Part shown: in pieces, positions 40,543-50,369 of the stretch | Numbering within the stretch: position 1 is the stretch's first letter | How the letters are laid out: the number at the start of each line of letters is the position of its first letter | Source of the DNA: an uncultured Flavobacteriaceae bacterium | GTDB lineage: Bacteria > Bacteroidota > Bacteroidia > Flavobacteriales > Flavobacteriaceae | DNA length: 64,000 bases | Reading direction: 5' to 3' | Assembly (NCBI GenBank): GCA_937136455.1 | Contig: CAKZOO010000066.1 | Span: 62,001-126,000 of the forward strand | Position numbers and translations under genes: made by a program | The notes under the pieces: model-generated | Seen by the model: the letters and a program-made list of their open reading frames with translations, nothing else | Told to the model about the DNA's origin: nothing | Databases searched by the model: none

Positions 40543-41287
40543 GTTCTCCTTTAGCAAGTCTGTAACGATTGAGCTCTTCCTCGGAGAATTGTTTGGTGAA
40601 GTCAACCATCTCTACTTCAAATCCAGCTTTTTCTAGAAAAATTGGGTAATCTAAACCGTAAACTCTCAGATGGTCGTATTGACCAAAAATATTGGTTCGC
40701 TCTTTGGGATCGGTGATGGAATCATCCTCAAAGGTGTGTTCCCTATTGCGATCTTGAGGAATTTGAACAATAGCCCATCCACCGGGTTTAAGAACACGAA
40801 AGAGTTCTTTCATGGCTTTTTGGTGATCAGGGATGTGTTCTAATACGTGATTACATAGGATAACATCATAAGTGTTCTCATCAAATGGAAGATTGCAGAT
40901 ATCTGCTTTAACGTCCGCCAGAGGTGAGTTTAGGTCAGTTGTCGTATAATCGATATTCTTTAGCTTTTTAAATCGTTTAAAAAATGCTTGCTCTGGAGCA
41001 AAGTGAAGAAGCTTTAATTCTTTTGTAAAAAAGTCTGTTTCATTTTGGAGAAAGAGCCACAGTAATCGATGACGCTCCAATGAAAGAGTAGAAGGTGCTA
41101 GTACATTATTGCGTTGTGTTTGATATCCATAAGGGAGAAAGCTTCTAAAGCTCTTTCCATCAATAGGATCGGTATAGTTGCTTCCCTTGTAATAGAGTGC
41201 TAATAAAGGTCTTATTCCATAACTCAGCTTAATTAGTAGCGGTCTTGGAATACGATTTAAGAGCAGTTTAAATAAGGATTTGATCAA
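40514..41287 (-). CDS. Class I SAM-dependent methyltransferase
   Basis: YDVILCNHVLEHIPDHQKAMKELFRVLKPGGWAIVQIP. Confidence 0.92.
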   Translation of the reverse strand: MIKSLFKLLLNRIPRPLLIKLSYGIRPLLALYYKGSNYTDPIDGKSFRSFLPYGYQTQRNNVLAPSTLSLERHRLLWLFLQNETDFFTKELKLLHFAPEQAFFKRFKKLKNIDYTTTDLNSPLADVKADICNLPFDENTYDVILCNHVLEHIPDHQKAMKELFRVLKPGGWAIVQIPQDRNREHTFEDDSITDPKERTNIFGQYDHLRVYGLDYPIFLEKAGFEVEMVDFTKQFSEEELNRYRLAKGELIPLIRKPI

Positions 41288-41292
41288 ATCAA

Positions 41293-42099
41293 TTACTTTT
41301 TTCTAAAGGGGTCTTCTTCATTTGAAGTAATCCCTAAAGCCTCGTAAATATAATCGAAAGTCGATAATAATTGAGGTTTTCCATCGACGATTGCCACATC
41401 GTGTTCAAAGTGTGCCGATGGTTTTTTATCTGCAGTTAGAATAGACCAACCATCGTTGAGTTGAATGATGCGTTGAGTACCCATATTGATCATTGGTTCA
41501 ATAGCGACTACTTGTCCCTCTTGAAATTTCTTCCCTCTCCCGCGTTTACCGTAGTTTGGCATTTCAGGATCTTCGTGCATGGTTTTTCCTAGTCCGTGTC
41601 CAACGAGTTCGCGAACCACTCCATAACCGAAAGATTCTGTGTATTCTTGGATGGCATAACCAACATCACCAACGCGATTACCTAGTTTGAACTGTTCGAT
41701 TCCTATATAAAGTGATTTTTTTGTGACTTCGAGAAGTTGTTTGACCTCTGGACTCACTTCACCTACTTCAAAAGTATAGGCATGATCCCCATAAAAACCA
41801 TTTTTAAGTGCACCACAATCAATAGAGATGATATCACCTTCTACTAGTGGAGTGTTATTTGGAATCCCATGAACAACTTGTTCGTTAGGACTCATACACA
41901 GGGTATTTGGAAAGTCGTATAAACCTAAGAATCCAGGTTCAGCACCATGATCTCTTATGAAGCTTTCCGCCAGTGCATCGAGTTCTAAAGTCGTCACTCC
42001 TGGTTTTACTTCAGAAGCCAACATTCCTAAGGTTTTAGAAACAATTAATGCACTTTCACGCATTAATTCTATTTCTTCTGGAGTTTTTAAATGGATCAT
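41293..42099 (-). CDS. map: Type I methionyl aminopeptidase
   Basis: MIHLKTPEEIELMRESALIVSKTLGML...SIDCGALKNGFYGDHAYTF...VGHGLGKTMHEDPEMPNYG. Confidence 0.96.
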   Translation of the reverse strand: MIHLKTPEEIELMRESALIVSKTLGMLASEVKPGVTTLELDALAESFIRDHGAEPGFLGLYDFPNTLCMSPNEQVVHGIPNNTPLVEGDIISIDCGALKNGFYGDHAYTFEVGEVSPEVKQLLEVTKKSLYIGIEQFKLGNRVGDVGYAIQEYTESFGYGVVRELVGHGLGKTMHEDPEMPNYGKRGRGKKFQEGQVVAIEPMINMGTQRIIQLNDGWSILTADKKPSAHFEHDVAIVDGKPQLLSTFDYIYEALGITSNEEDPFRKK

Positions 42100-42102
42100 G
42101 AA

Positions 42103-43623
42103 TTAACCGATTAGCGATTTTTGAGTCATCTCTGCAGGTTGTTCAACTCCTAAGATTTCAAGAATCGTTGGGGCTATATCACCTAAAACACCATCTTTTA
42201 CTGGTTTTCTATCGGGATCAACTAAGATAAATGGCACAGGATTCGTCGTATGTGCTGTATTTGGTGATCCGTCAGGATTCACCATAGTATCACAGTTTCC
42301 GTGATCAGCAATCACAAGGGTGCTATATCCATGAGCTGAAGCAGTTTCAATAACGGCTTTTGCACACTGATCAACAGTTTCACAAGCTTTGATGGCTGCA
42401 GACATGATACCAGTATGACCAACCATATCAGGATTGGCAAAGTTTAAGCACACAAAATCAGCCTCTTCTTTTTCTAATTCAGGAATAATCGCATCTCTGA
42501 TGTCAAAGGCACTCATTTCTGGTTGAAGGTCATAGGTGGCTACCTTTGGAGAAGGGCAGAGGATACGTTGTTCGCCCTGGTATGGTTCTTCTCTTCCTCC
42601 GTTAAAGAAAAAGGTTACGTGTGGGTACTTTTCTGTTTCAGCAATTCTAATTTGCTTTTTACCAGCATCAGCAATCACTTCTCCTAAAGTTCTTTTGATA
42701 TTTTCTTTGTTGTAAACGACTTCGATTCCTTGAAAAGACTCATCATACATGGTCATCGTTACATAGTACAAGTCTAGCTTGTGCATATTTTGTTCGTGGA
42801 AATCTTCCTGAGAAAGTACCTGAGTCAATTCTCGACCACGATCGGTTCTAAAGTTAAAGAAAACAACGACATCGCCATCCTTGATTTTAGCGTTCTCTGA
42901 ATCAATTCCCTTGGTATTGATGATTGGTTTTAAGAACTCATCAGTAACCTCTTCAGCATAGCTTTGTTTGATCGCTCCAATTACATCATCGGTTTGAGTT
43001 CCAATAGCATTGACTACAGTGTCATATGCGATTTTAACACGTTCCCAACGCTTATCTCTGTCCATAGCGTAATAACGACCTACTAGACTAGCTAGAGCAG
43101 CATTTTTACCTTGACAGTGTTCGATGATTTCTTCTGCAAATCCAAGTCCAGATTTAGGATCGACATCACGTCCATCGGTAAATGCGTGAATATACGACTG
43201 ACCAATACCACTTTCATAAGCAGCATCGATTAATCCTTTTAAGTGTTTGATATGAGAGTGAACTCCACCGTCAGAAAGCAGTCCTAAAAAATGAACAGGT
43301 TTGTTATTTTCTTTAGCGTAAGCAAACGCTTTTTGTAAAACCGCTTCATCCTTTAAGGTTTTATTTTCTACAGCGAGATTAATCTTAACAAGGTCTTGAT
43401 AAACAATCCTACCTGCACCTAAATTCATATGTCCCACTTCCGAGTTCCCCATTTGGCCTTCAGGTAAACCTACATGCATTCCATCTGTTCTAAGATTGGC
43501 ATTGGCATATTTAGAGTATAGATCATCGATAAATGGTGTGTTAGCTTGTGCTATTGCAGAAATTTTTGGATCAGGAGACTTCCCCCATCCATCTAAGATC
43601 ATTAAGATTGCTTTGTTATTCAT
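42103..43623 (-). CDS. gpmI: 2,3-bisphosphoglycerate-independent phosphoglycerate mutase
   Basis: AILMILDGWGKS...GQMGNSEVGHMNLGAGRIVYQDL...VIADHGNCDTM; internal ATG at 43623 chosen. Confidence 0.97.
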   Translation of the reverse strand: MNNKAILMILDGWGKSPDPKISAIAQANTPFIDDLYSKYANANLRTDGMHVGLPEGQMGNSEVGHMNLGAGRIVYQDLVKINLAVENKTLKDEAVLQKAFAYAKENNKPVHFLGLLSDGGVHSHIKHLKGLIDAAYESGIGQSYIHAFTDGRDVDPKSGLGFAEEIIEHCQGKNAALASLVGRYYAMDRDKRWERVKIAYDTVVNAIGTQTDDVIGAIKQSYAEEVTDEFLKPIINTKGIDSENAKIKDGDVVVFFNFRTDRGRELTQVLSQEDFHEQNMHKLDLYYVTMTMYDESFQGIEVVYNKENIKRTLGEVIADAGKKQIRIAETEKYPHVTFFFNGGREEPYQGEQRILCPSPKVATYDLQPEMSAFDIRDAIIPELEKEEADFVCLNFANPDMVGHTGIMSAAIKACETVDQCAKAVIETASAHGYSTLVIADHGNCDTMVNPDGSPNTAHTTNPVPFILVDPDRKPVKDGVLGDIAPTILEILGVEQPAEMTQKSLIG

Positions 43624-43644
43624 AATGGTGAATTGTTTAAAGTA

Positions 43645-43652
43645 CAAAAATA
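43645..43652 (-). promoter_or_regulatory. Bacteroidota -7 box for gpmI
   Basis: CAAAAATA on + = TATTTTTG on -, upstream of the ATG at 43623. Confidence 0.45.
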
Positions 43653-43737
43653 CCACCAATTCGTTAGAAACCCATAGGTTGTGATGTTTTTTAACAAATT
43701 AATAAACGAAGATGGTTTTGATTCTCAAATGAGAATT

Positions 43738-44175
43738 TTACATCAGAATTTTATGCATAATATAATGTGGACCATGTGGTGTAATTTCAAACGCTGAACC
43801 TTGTTTTTCATATCCTAATTTTTCATAGAAAGGTACTGCTGTTGTTCTGGCGTTCATCCATATAAGACGAACCCCTCTTTGCATGAGCCACTGTTCTGCA
43901 AAAGAAAGCAGTAGCGCTCCATAGCCCTTTTTTTGATAGTCACTTAGTACGGCCATTCCTCTTAGTTGTAGGGATTTGTGTCCTGGGTAGGGTACATAGG
44001 GAGCAAAGAAATAACTGGAAACTGCTACGAGCTTGTCATCGACAAAGCCACCTAAGTGAATGCTTCCAACTCTAGAATCGCCATCCATTTTACAGGATTC
44101 AATTGGCATACCGCGTCTGAGTTCGGCATGGCGAACTGGATAAGTTTCTTCGGCTGTAATTTGTCGTATTTTCAT
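43738..44175 (-). CDS. GNAT family N-acetyltransferase
   Basis: LRGMAVLSDYQKKGYGALLLSFAEQWLMQRG...FYEKLGYEKQGSAFEI; ATG at 44175 chosen. Confidence 0.92.
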   Translation of the reverse strand: MKIRQITAEETYPVRHAELRRGMPIESCKMDGDSRVGSIHLGGFVDDKLVAVSSYFFAPYVPYPGHKSLQLRGMAVLSDYQKKGYGALLLSFAEQWLMQRGVRLIWMNARTTAVPFYEKLGYEKQGSAFEITPHGPHYIMHKILM

Positions 44176-44176
44176 T

Positions 44177-44869
44177 TTAGAAGGGGAGTTTATCAGTGTC
44201 AATGGGTTTTTGATCAGGTATAAATAGTTTTGCCTTATGAGGTCCTACTAGGGTAAATTGATCGCCGATTACTCGAATATAATCTCCCTCAGGGATTCCC
44301 ACTACAGGGATCTTGTGAAAGTGTTGAAATTCTGCAATTCGTTCAATTCTACTCTCGCCATTGTGCTTTAATCCTTCGATGGGGTCCATATAATGAGCAT
44401 TGATATTAAAAGGAACTGCAGCAGTCGTTTCAAAGGATTGAGGCATCACAATGGGCATATCATTGGTGGTGTTCATGGTCATTCCAGCAATATTGCTACC
44501 AGCACTACAACCTAAATACGGAATGCCCGATTCCATCGCTTGTCTTAGGGGTTTCATTAAATCTTGATCGTAAAGTTCTTTAACTAGTACAAAGGTATTA
44601 CCCCCTCCAGTAAAGATTCCTTGAGCAGTTAACAGGGCCTTCTTTGGGTCTTGATATTCGTGAATCCCTTTGACAGCGATGCCAATTTTAGCAAATGACT
44701 GAGTTACATGTCTAGTGTAGTGATCCCAGCTAATTGCTCCAGGTCTAGCAAAAGGTATGAAACACAACTCTTGAACATCTTTAAAGAAGTCTTTGAGGTC
44801 ATCAAGGAGGTATTCTAAATGTTTTTCACCGTATAAAGTACTAGTGGAAGCTAAAAGAAGGTTTTTCAT
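44177..44869 (-). CDS. pepE: Dipeptidase E-like peptidase (S51)
   Basis: FTGGGNTFVLVKELYD...IPYLGCSAGSNIA. Confidence 0.94.
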   Translation of the reverse strand: MKNLLLASTSTLYGEKHLEYLLDDLKDFFKDVQELCFIPFARPGAISWDHYTRHVTQSFAKIGIAVKGIHEYQDPKKALLTAQGIFTGGGNTFVLVKELYDQDLMKPLRQAMESGIPYLGCSAGSNIAGMTMNTTNDMPIVMPQSFETTAAVPFNINAHYMDPIEGLKHNGESRIERIAEFQHFHKIPVVGIPEGDYIRVIGDQFTLVGPHKAKLFIPDQKPIDTDKLPF

Positions 44870-44977
44870 AGAGACAAATTAACAAAAGTTTAGTGTTTTA
44901 TTGCTAGCAAATTCTGCTGTTTTGAGTTTATTTTATCAATTGTAATTCGTAAATTTAAAGAACTAATTAAGACCCCC

Positions 44978-45712
44978 ATGAAATTTAAAGCACTCTTTTT
45001 AAGTCTTTTCTTGTTTTCATCGATTCTTTTTGCTCAAGAGGTGGATCGAAAACCTATTATGGGTCAGGTGCTGTATCGATCTAGTAATGTGGTGGATGAA
45101 CAGGTCATTAATACAACCACAGAGGACTTTACGATTACCGATGAAAATGGAAGATTTAGAATTGATGTAGCAGTAGGTGATGAGCTAGTGTTTATGGCGG
45201 TTAATTACGAATTAAAACACCTTGTAATTACTCAAGAAATCATCGATAACAATCGTATCGTTGTTGAGGTTAATGAGAAGGTGAACGTTCTCGATGAAGT
45301 GGTTATTTCTCCTGAAAACAGAGCGAAGTTTTTGGAACTCAAAAATGAAGAATTCAAACAATTCGTTTATGAAATTGACCGAGGAACGGAGGTGGAAAAC
45401 ATTGCTCAACCCATGTATTTAAGGGGGATGAAGAACGGAATTAATTTTGTGAATATTTTTAAGGCAATTTTTAAGGAAAACGCTGACAAGAATCGACCGA
45501 ACTTCAAGCTTTCTGAGGTTTTAAGAGCGGTATACGACGATCAGTTCTTTGTCGATAATTTGTATTTGTCTGTGGATATGATTGATGATTTTTTGAGTTT
45601 TTGCGATGCTCAAACTCCCGAAAAGTCACTGATGTTAAAGAAAAATGAATTTGAACTTCTTCAGTTTTTAGTAGAGCAATCACAAGCCTACTTAAATCAA
45701 AACAATGAATAA
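44978..45712 (+). CDS. Secreted carboxypeptidase-regulatory-like domain protein
   Basis: Signal peptide; GQVLYRSSNVVDEQVINTTTEDFTITDENGRFRIDVAVGDELVFMAVNYE. Confidence 0.82.
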   Translation: MKFKALFLSLFLFSSILFAQEVDRKPIMGQVLYRSSNVVDEQVINTTTEDFTITDENGRFRIDVAVGDELVFMAVNYELKHLVITQEIIDNNRIVVEVNEKVNVLDEVVISPENRAKFLELKNEEFKQFVYEIDRGTEVENIAQPMYLRGMKNGINFVNIFKAIFKENADKNRPNFKLSEVLRAVYDDQFFVDNLYLSVDMIDDFLSFCDAQTPEKSLMLKKNEFELLQFLVEQSQAYLNQNNE

Positions 45713-46484
45713 AAAACTTTGGACGCTTCTTTTATTGTTGCACTGTATTCAACTCAGTGCTCAAGAATCAGACTTCAAGAAACTAAATGGAGTGCTCAGT
45801 TCATTGTCAGGTGAAGTTAGCGGAATTCACATTATTAATACAACTAGTCAATTAGCAACAATCAGTAATGCAAATGGGTATTTTAGTATCAGTTCAAAAC
45901 TCAATGATACACTGATTATTAGAGGGGTTGGTTATCAAACGAAACAGCTGATCATCAACTCTGAGAATTACAATAAGTTTTCATTAGCAGTAGATTTAGA
46001 AGCAGAAGTAGTCGCATTAAATGAAGTAGTAGTGATGCCTTATAACTTATCAGGTGATTTGTTTGTGGATATGGAAGATATGCGTGCAGAAGATCAGGTC
46101 AGTGAGTTTACCCTGGGTTTACCCAACGCCGATGCTAGTCCGATGAGAAAATCACAGCGTATTTTACACGAGGCTACTACAGGTGGAGGAATATTGCCCC
46201 TAAATCCTATTTTAAATGGAATTAGCGGACGTACTAAAAAACTCAAAAAGATTGTGGAAGTTGATATGAGAAATCAACGAACACTTAAAGTGAGGCATTT
46301 TTACCCAGACTCGTTATTTGTCAACTATTTGAAGATTAAAAAAGAGAAAATTCAGGATTTTATGTACTATTGTGAAACTGATCCTGAGTTCAATCGTTAT
46401 GCGCGATTACAAGATAAATTTAAACTTTGGGAGCTAATGAATAAGAAGAGTAAAATGTATAGAGAACTCAACAATTTAAACTGA
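45705..46484 (+). CDS. Paralogous carboxypeptidase-regulatory-like domain protein
   Basis: Signal peptide; GEVSGIHIINTTSQLATISNANGYFSISSKLNDTLIIRGVGYQTKQL; overlaps the upstream gene by 8 nt. Confidence 0.82.
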   Translation: MNKKLWTLLLLLHCIQLSAQESDFKKLNGVLSSLSGEVSGIHIINTTSQLATISNANGYFSISSKLNDTLIIRGVGYQTKQLIINSENYNKFSLAVDLEAEVVALNEVVVMPYNLSGDLFVDMEDMRAEDQVSEFTLGLPNADASPMRKSQRILHEATTGGGILPLNPILNGISGRTKKLKKIVEVDMRNQRTLKVRHFYPDSLFVNYLKIKKEKIQDFMYYCETDPEFNRYARLQDKFKLWELMNKKSKMYRELNNLN

Positions 46485-46485
46485 T

Positions 46486-47001
46486 ATGAAACACTTAAAG
46501 ATTTTTAAATGGGTATTGATCTCAACAGCAGTACTATTGATGTCATTTAGTGCTCTGCACAAGTTTTACCTCAGTGTTTCTGAAATCACTTATTCTGAAT
46601 CCGATCAAAAACTGCGAATCGTCAGCAGAATTTTTATCGATGATTTAGATGCGGTACTCTTATCGCGATATGAAATCGATTCCAAGCTTACGACAGAGTT
46701 TGAAGATCAAATGGCACAATACTATGTGGAGAAGTATCTCAAAGCAAAATTACTGTTAAGAGTAAATGGAACTGTTTTAGAATACAATATCCTAGGACAT
46801 AAGGTCGATAACGATCAATTAGTGTTCTTTATGGAAGCTGATTTTAAAGAACTTGAGAACATAAAATCCATTGAAGTGCAGAATGAAGTCTTGATGGATT
46901 TATTTGAAGAGCAACAAAACATCGTTCACCTACAATTAAAAGGGAAAAAGAAGAGTTTGATGCTCATTCGTGAAAGGTCATCAGGCCTGTTAAATTTTTA
47001 A
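46486..47001 (+). CDS. DUF6702-like secreted protein
   Basis: SALHKFYLSVSEITYSESDQKLRIVSRIFIDDLDAVL; directly upstream of the M1 peptidase. Confidence 0.8.
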   Translation: MKHLKIFKWVLISTAVLLMSFSALHKFYLSVSEITYSESDQKLRIVSRIFIDDLDAVLLSRYEIDSKLTTEFEDQMAQYYVEKYLKAKLLLRVNGTVLEYNILGHKVDNDQLVFFMEADFKELENIKSIEVQNEVLMDLFEEQQNIVHLQLKGKKKSLMLIRERSSGLLNF

Positions 47002-47063
47002 CAAAACCTTCTTTTAAAACGAATTAATTAACTATTTTCATCCAAAATTATAAACCCGAACTA

Positions 47064-49382
47064 ATGAAACGACTTAACAAACTATTTTCACTTCTTTTTA
47101 TCGGTGTTTCTATGGTAGTTACTGCCCAAGAAGAAGCTCCGAAAAGAGAGGGAGGACATGAGAATCAAAGTAAATTCAGACAGTTGTATCAAGAGTTTGC
47201 TTCGCCAAACACTTATAGATCTGCTTCTGGTGCTCCAGGTCCTGATTATTACCAACAACAGGCTAATTACAAAATGAATATTGTTCTCGATGACAAGAAT
47301 GCGAGAATTGATGGAGAGGAAACGATTACCTATATCAATAATTCTCCTGATGCTTTAGAGTTTTTATGGTTACAACTCGATCAAAACGTTAGAGCTAAGG
47401 ATTCTAAATCACCTCTTAGAGACGGTAGTGGTGTTCCATTGGCACAACAAGCTTCTGCTTTTGCTTCATCTTACCTAACGGAACCTTTTGACGGAGGATT
47501 TAATATTCTTTCAGTTACAGATGAGCGTGGAGCTCCTATGCGTCACACCATCAATCAAACCATGATGCGTATTGATCTCTACAAACCGTTGGCTTCTGGA
47601 GAATCGGTTAGTTTTAATATCAAGTGGTGGTATAATATTCCTGATCACACTGTTAATAGAGCGCGTTCTGGTTATGAGTACTTTGCAAAAGACGGTAACA
47701 GAGCCTATGTAATCGCTCAATTCTTTCCAAGAATGGCCGTTTACAGTGATGTAGAGGGGTGGCAAAACCATCAATTTTGGGGATCAGGTGAATTCGCATT
47801 AACCTTTGGAGACTACGAGGTAAGTATCACCGTGCCAGAAGACCATATTGTTGATGGAACTGGTGAACTTCAGAACAGAAAACAAGTATTTTCAAGAGAA
47901 ATGATGAGTCGCTATGAACAGGCTAGCAAATCTTATTCTGAACCTGTTATGATTGTGACTCAAGCCGAAGTTGAGGCAAAAGAAGCGGCTCACACTTCAG
48001 ACAATCCGCCTTCAAAAACAAAGACTTGGGAATTTAAGGCTCAAAATGTAAGAGATTTTGCGTTTGCATCTTCACGAAAATTCATCTGGGATATGATGGC
48101 TGTAAAAATTGGAAATAGAGATGTGATGGCTGTTTCCATGTACCCAAAAGAAGGAAACCCACTTTGGGAAGATTGGTCTACTAAGGTTGTAGCTTCAACT
48201 TTAAAATCCTATTCTAAATACACTTTTGACTATCCTTATCCTAAGGCGATTTCAGTTCACGCGAAGAATCAAGGTATGGAGTATCCAATGATATGCTGGA
48301 ACTACGGACGTCCTAATGAAGATGGTACCTATTCGGATCGTACCAAGTACGGTATGATGAGTGTTATTATTCACGAGGTAGGACACAACTTTTTCCCGAT
48401 GATTGTTAACTCAGACGAGCGTCAGTGGGGATGGATGGATGAAGGCTTGGATACCTTTATGCAGTATTTAGCAGAGCAAGATTTTGGTGAAACTTATCCA
48501 GAGATCATCGCTCCAAATGAAAAATATCCATCGAGAAGAGGAGACCCAGCTAAAATTGTTCCTTATATGAAAGGAGATCAAAGTTTTATTGCTCCAATTA
48601 TGGCAAATCCAGAAAATGTTTATCAACTAGGTCCAAATGCCTATGCTAAGCCAGCAACAGCATTAAACATCCTTAGAGAAACAGTAATGGGTAGAGAGCT
48701 TTTTGACAAGGCCTTTAAAACCTATGCACAACGTTGGATGTTTAAGCATCCTTCACCTGAGGATTTCTTTAGAACAATGGAAGATGCTTCTGCAGTGGAT
48801 TTAGATTACTTCTGGAGAGGATGGTTCTATACAACTGATTATGTTGATATAGGAGTGAAAGGTGTTAAGAAATACTATGTGAGTAATGAACCTACAAAGG
48901 CTATGAAAGAATACATGGCAGAGCGCAATCTTACCGAGGCAGATTTGCCACCTTTAGTGTATCTAGCTGAAGAAGGTTCAGAAGATTACAATGAGGCTCT
49001 TAAAGGTAAAGCTCCATCAGAAACTTCTCAAACGCTTAAAGAGTATATGATGGACAACATGACTGCTGAGGAAAGAGCTGCAGTTAAAGAGCCTAAGTTT
49101 TTCTATGAGATTACTTTTGAAAAACCAGGAGGAATTCCAATGCCTCTTATTGTTTCTTATACCTATGCAGATGGTACTACAGAAGATGTAACCTATCCTG
49201 CTGAAATTTGGAGAAAGAACGATCAGGAAGTAAAACGCGTGGTTTCATCTGATAAAGAAATCGTTGGAATTGTAGTGGATCCAAAAGCTGAAACTGCTGA
49301 TATCGATACGACCAACAACAGTTGGCCAAAAGAAGAAATCAAGTCTGAATTCGACGAATTCAAAGAAAAGATGAAAGGATAA
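47064..49382 (+). CDS. M1 family metallopeptidase
   Basis: Zinc motif HEVGHNFFPMIVNSDERQWGWMDEGLDTF; signal peptide. Confidence 0.94.
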   Translation: MKRLNKLFSLLFIGVSMVVTAQEEAPKREGGHENQSKFRQLYQEFASPNTYRSASGAPGPDYYQQQANYKMNIVLDDKNARIDGEETITYINNSPDALEFLWLQLDQNVRAKDSKSPLRDGSGVPLAQQASAFASSYLTEPFDGGFNILSVTDERGAPMRHTINQTMMRIDLYKPLASGESVSFNIKWWYNIPDHTVNRARSGYEYFAKDGNRAYVIAQFFPRMAVYSDVEGWQNHQFWGSGEFALTFGDYEVSITVPEDHIVDGTGELQNRKQVFSREMMSRYEQASKSYSEPVMIVTQAEVEAKEAAHTSDNPPSKTKTWEFKAQNVRDFAFASSRKFIWDMMAVKIGNRDVMAVSMYPKEGNPLWEDWSTKVVASTLKSYSKYTFDYPYPKAISVHAKNQGMEYPMICWNYGRPNEDGTYSDRTKYGMMSVIIHEVGHNFFPMIVNSDERQWGWMDEGLDTFMQYLAEQDFGETYPEIIAPNEKYPSRRGDPAKIVPYMKGDQSFIAPIMANPENVYQLGPNAYAKPATALNILRETVMGRELFDKAFKTYAQRWMFKHPSPEDFFRTMEDASAVDLDYFWRGWFYTTDYVDIGVKGVKKYYVSNEPTKAMKEYMAERNLTEADLPPLVYLAEEGSEDYNEALKGKAPSETSQTLKEYMMDNMTAEERAAVKEPKFFYEITFEKPGGIPMPLIVSYTYADGTTEDVTYPAEIWRKNDQEVKRVVSSDKEIVGIVVDPKAETADIDTTNNSWPKEEIKSEFDEFKEKMKG

Positions 49383-49404
49383 TTTCTAGATTATATTTTT
49401 TAAT

Positions 49405-49435
49405 GAAAGCGGTGCATATGCATCGCTTTCTTTTT
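49405..49435 (+). terminator. Terminator downstream of the M1 peptidase
   Basis: gaaagcggtgcatatgcatcgctttc followed by a T-tract. Confidence 0.7.
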
Positions 49436-49442
49436 ATATTTG
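49435..49442 (+). promoter_or_regulatory. Bacteroidota -7 box for tatA
   Basis: TATATTTG overlapping the end of the terminator T-tract; ATGs at 49447 and 49450. Confidence 0.5.
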
Positions 49443-49446
49443 CCTT

Positions 49447-49731
49447 ATGATGTTAAACAGTATTCTATTTATTTCTGGTGCAGAAATCTTCTTTATCATG
49501 TTCATTGTGGTCATGGTATTTGGTGCTGATAAAATTCCTGACATTGCAAGAGGTCTTGGAAAAGGGATGAGACAACTCAAAGATGCTTCTGAAGATATCA
49601 AAAGAGAAATCTATAAAAGTGCTGATAAACACGGTGTTGATGCCTCAGTAACCAAAGACATCAAAAAGGAAATAGACGAAGTTAAAGATGGTTTAGACGA
49701 TTTAACAGGATCTATTAGAAGAAAATTCTAG
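49447..49731 (+). CDS. tatA: Twin-arginine translocase TatA/TatE family subunit
   Basis: ISGAEIFFIMFIVVMVFGADKIPDIARGLGKGMRQLKDASEDIKREI. Confidence 0.92.
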   Translation: MMLNSILFISGAEIFFIMFIVVMVFGADKIPDIARGLGKGMRQLKDASEDIKREIYKSADKHGVDASVTKDIKKEIDEVKDGLDDLTGSIRRKF

Positions 49732-50369
49732 AGGACTCTACTCATGGTTAACCCATCTCTAATGGGTAATAAAACCGTTTCAACTCTTGGATCAATTGCC
49801 AATTTCTTATTAAAATCCAACAAAGCTTTTGTCGTTTTATCTTTAGGACTTAAGGGTTCTACTACTTTTCCAGTCCAGAGTACATTATCTGAAAGTATCA
49901 CTGTTCCTGGTTTTGACTTATTCAATACCGCTTCAAAATAAGCGTCGTATTGCTTTTTTTCAGCATCGATAAATACTAAATCAAACACCCTATCAAAATT
50001 GGGAATTAGTTCAACTGCATCTCCAATATACTGATGAATTTGATTTCGATAAGAACTTTTGTTAAAGTATTTATTTTGAATCGACTCCAGTTCTGGATTG
50101 ACATCGATGGTGTGAAGTTCACCCTCTTTTTGAAGACCTTCTGCTAAACAAAGCGCAGAGTATCCTGTGTAAGTCCCAATTTCTAGAATGTACTTCGGAT
50201 TGATGAGTTTCGAAAACAAACTGAGAACCCTTCCCTGAAAATGCCCGGTGATCATTCTGGGTTGAATTACCTTTAAATGTGTTTCTCGACTGAGTTCACT
50301 CAAGAGTTCTGGTTCCTTTTGGGAGTGCTCTACGATATAGGATTCAATGAGTTCAGGTAAAAAATGCAT
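49728..50369 (-). CDS. SAM-dependent O-methyltransferase
   Basis: ILEIGTYTGYSALCLAEGL...DLVFIDAEKKQYDAYFEAVL...LSDNVLWTGKV. Confidence 0.93.
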   Translation of the reverse strand: MHFLPELIESYIVEHSQKEPELLSELSRETHLKVIQPRMITGHFQGRVLSLFSKLINPKYILEIGTYTGYSALCLAEGLQKEGELHTIDVNPELESIQNKYFNKSSYRNQIHQYIGDAVELIPNFDRVFDLVFIDAEKKQYDAYFEAVLNKSKPGTVILSDNVLWTGKVVEPLSPKDKTTKALLDFNKKLAIDPRVETVLLPIRDGLTMSRVL

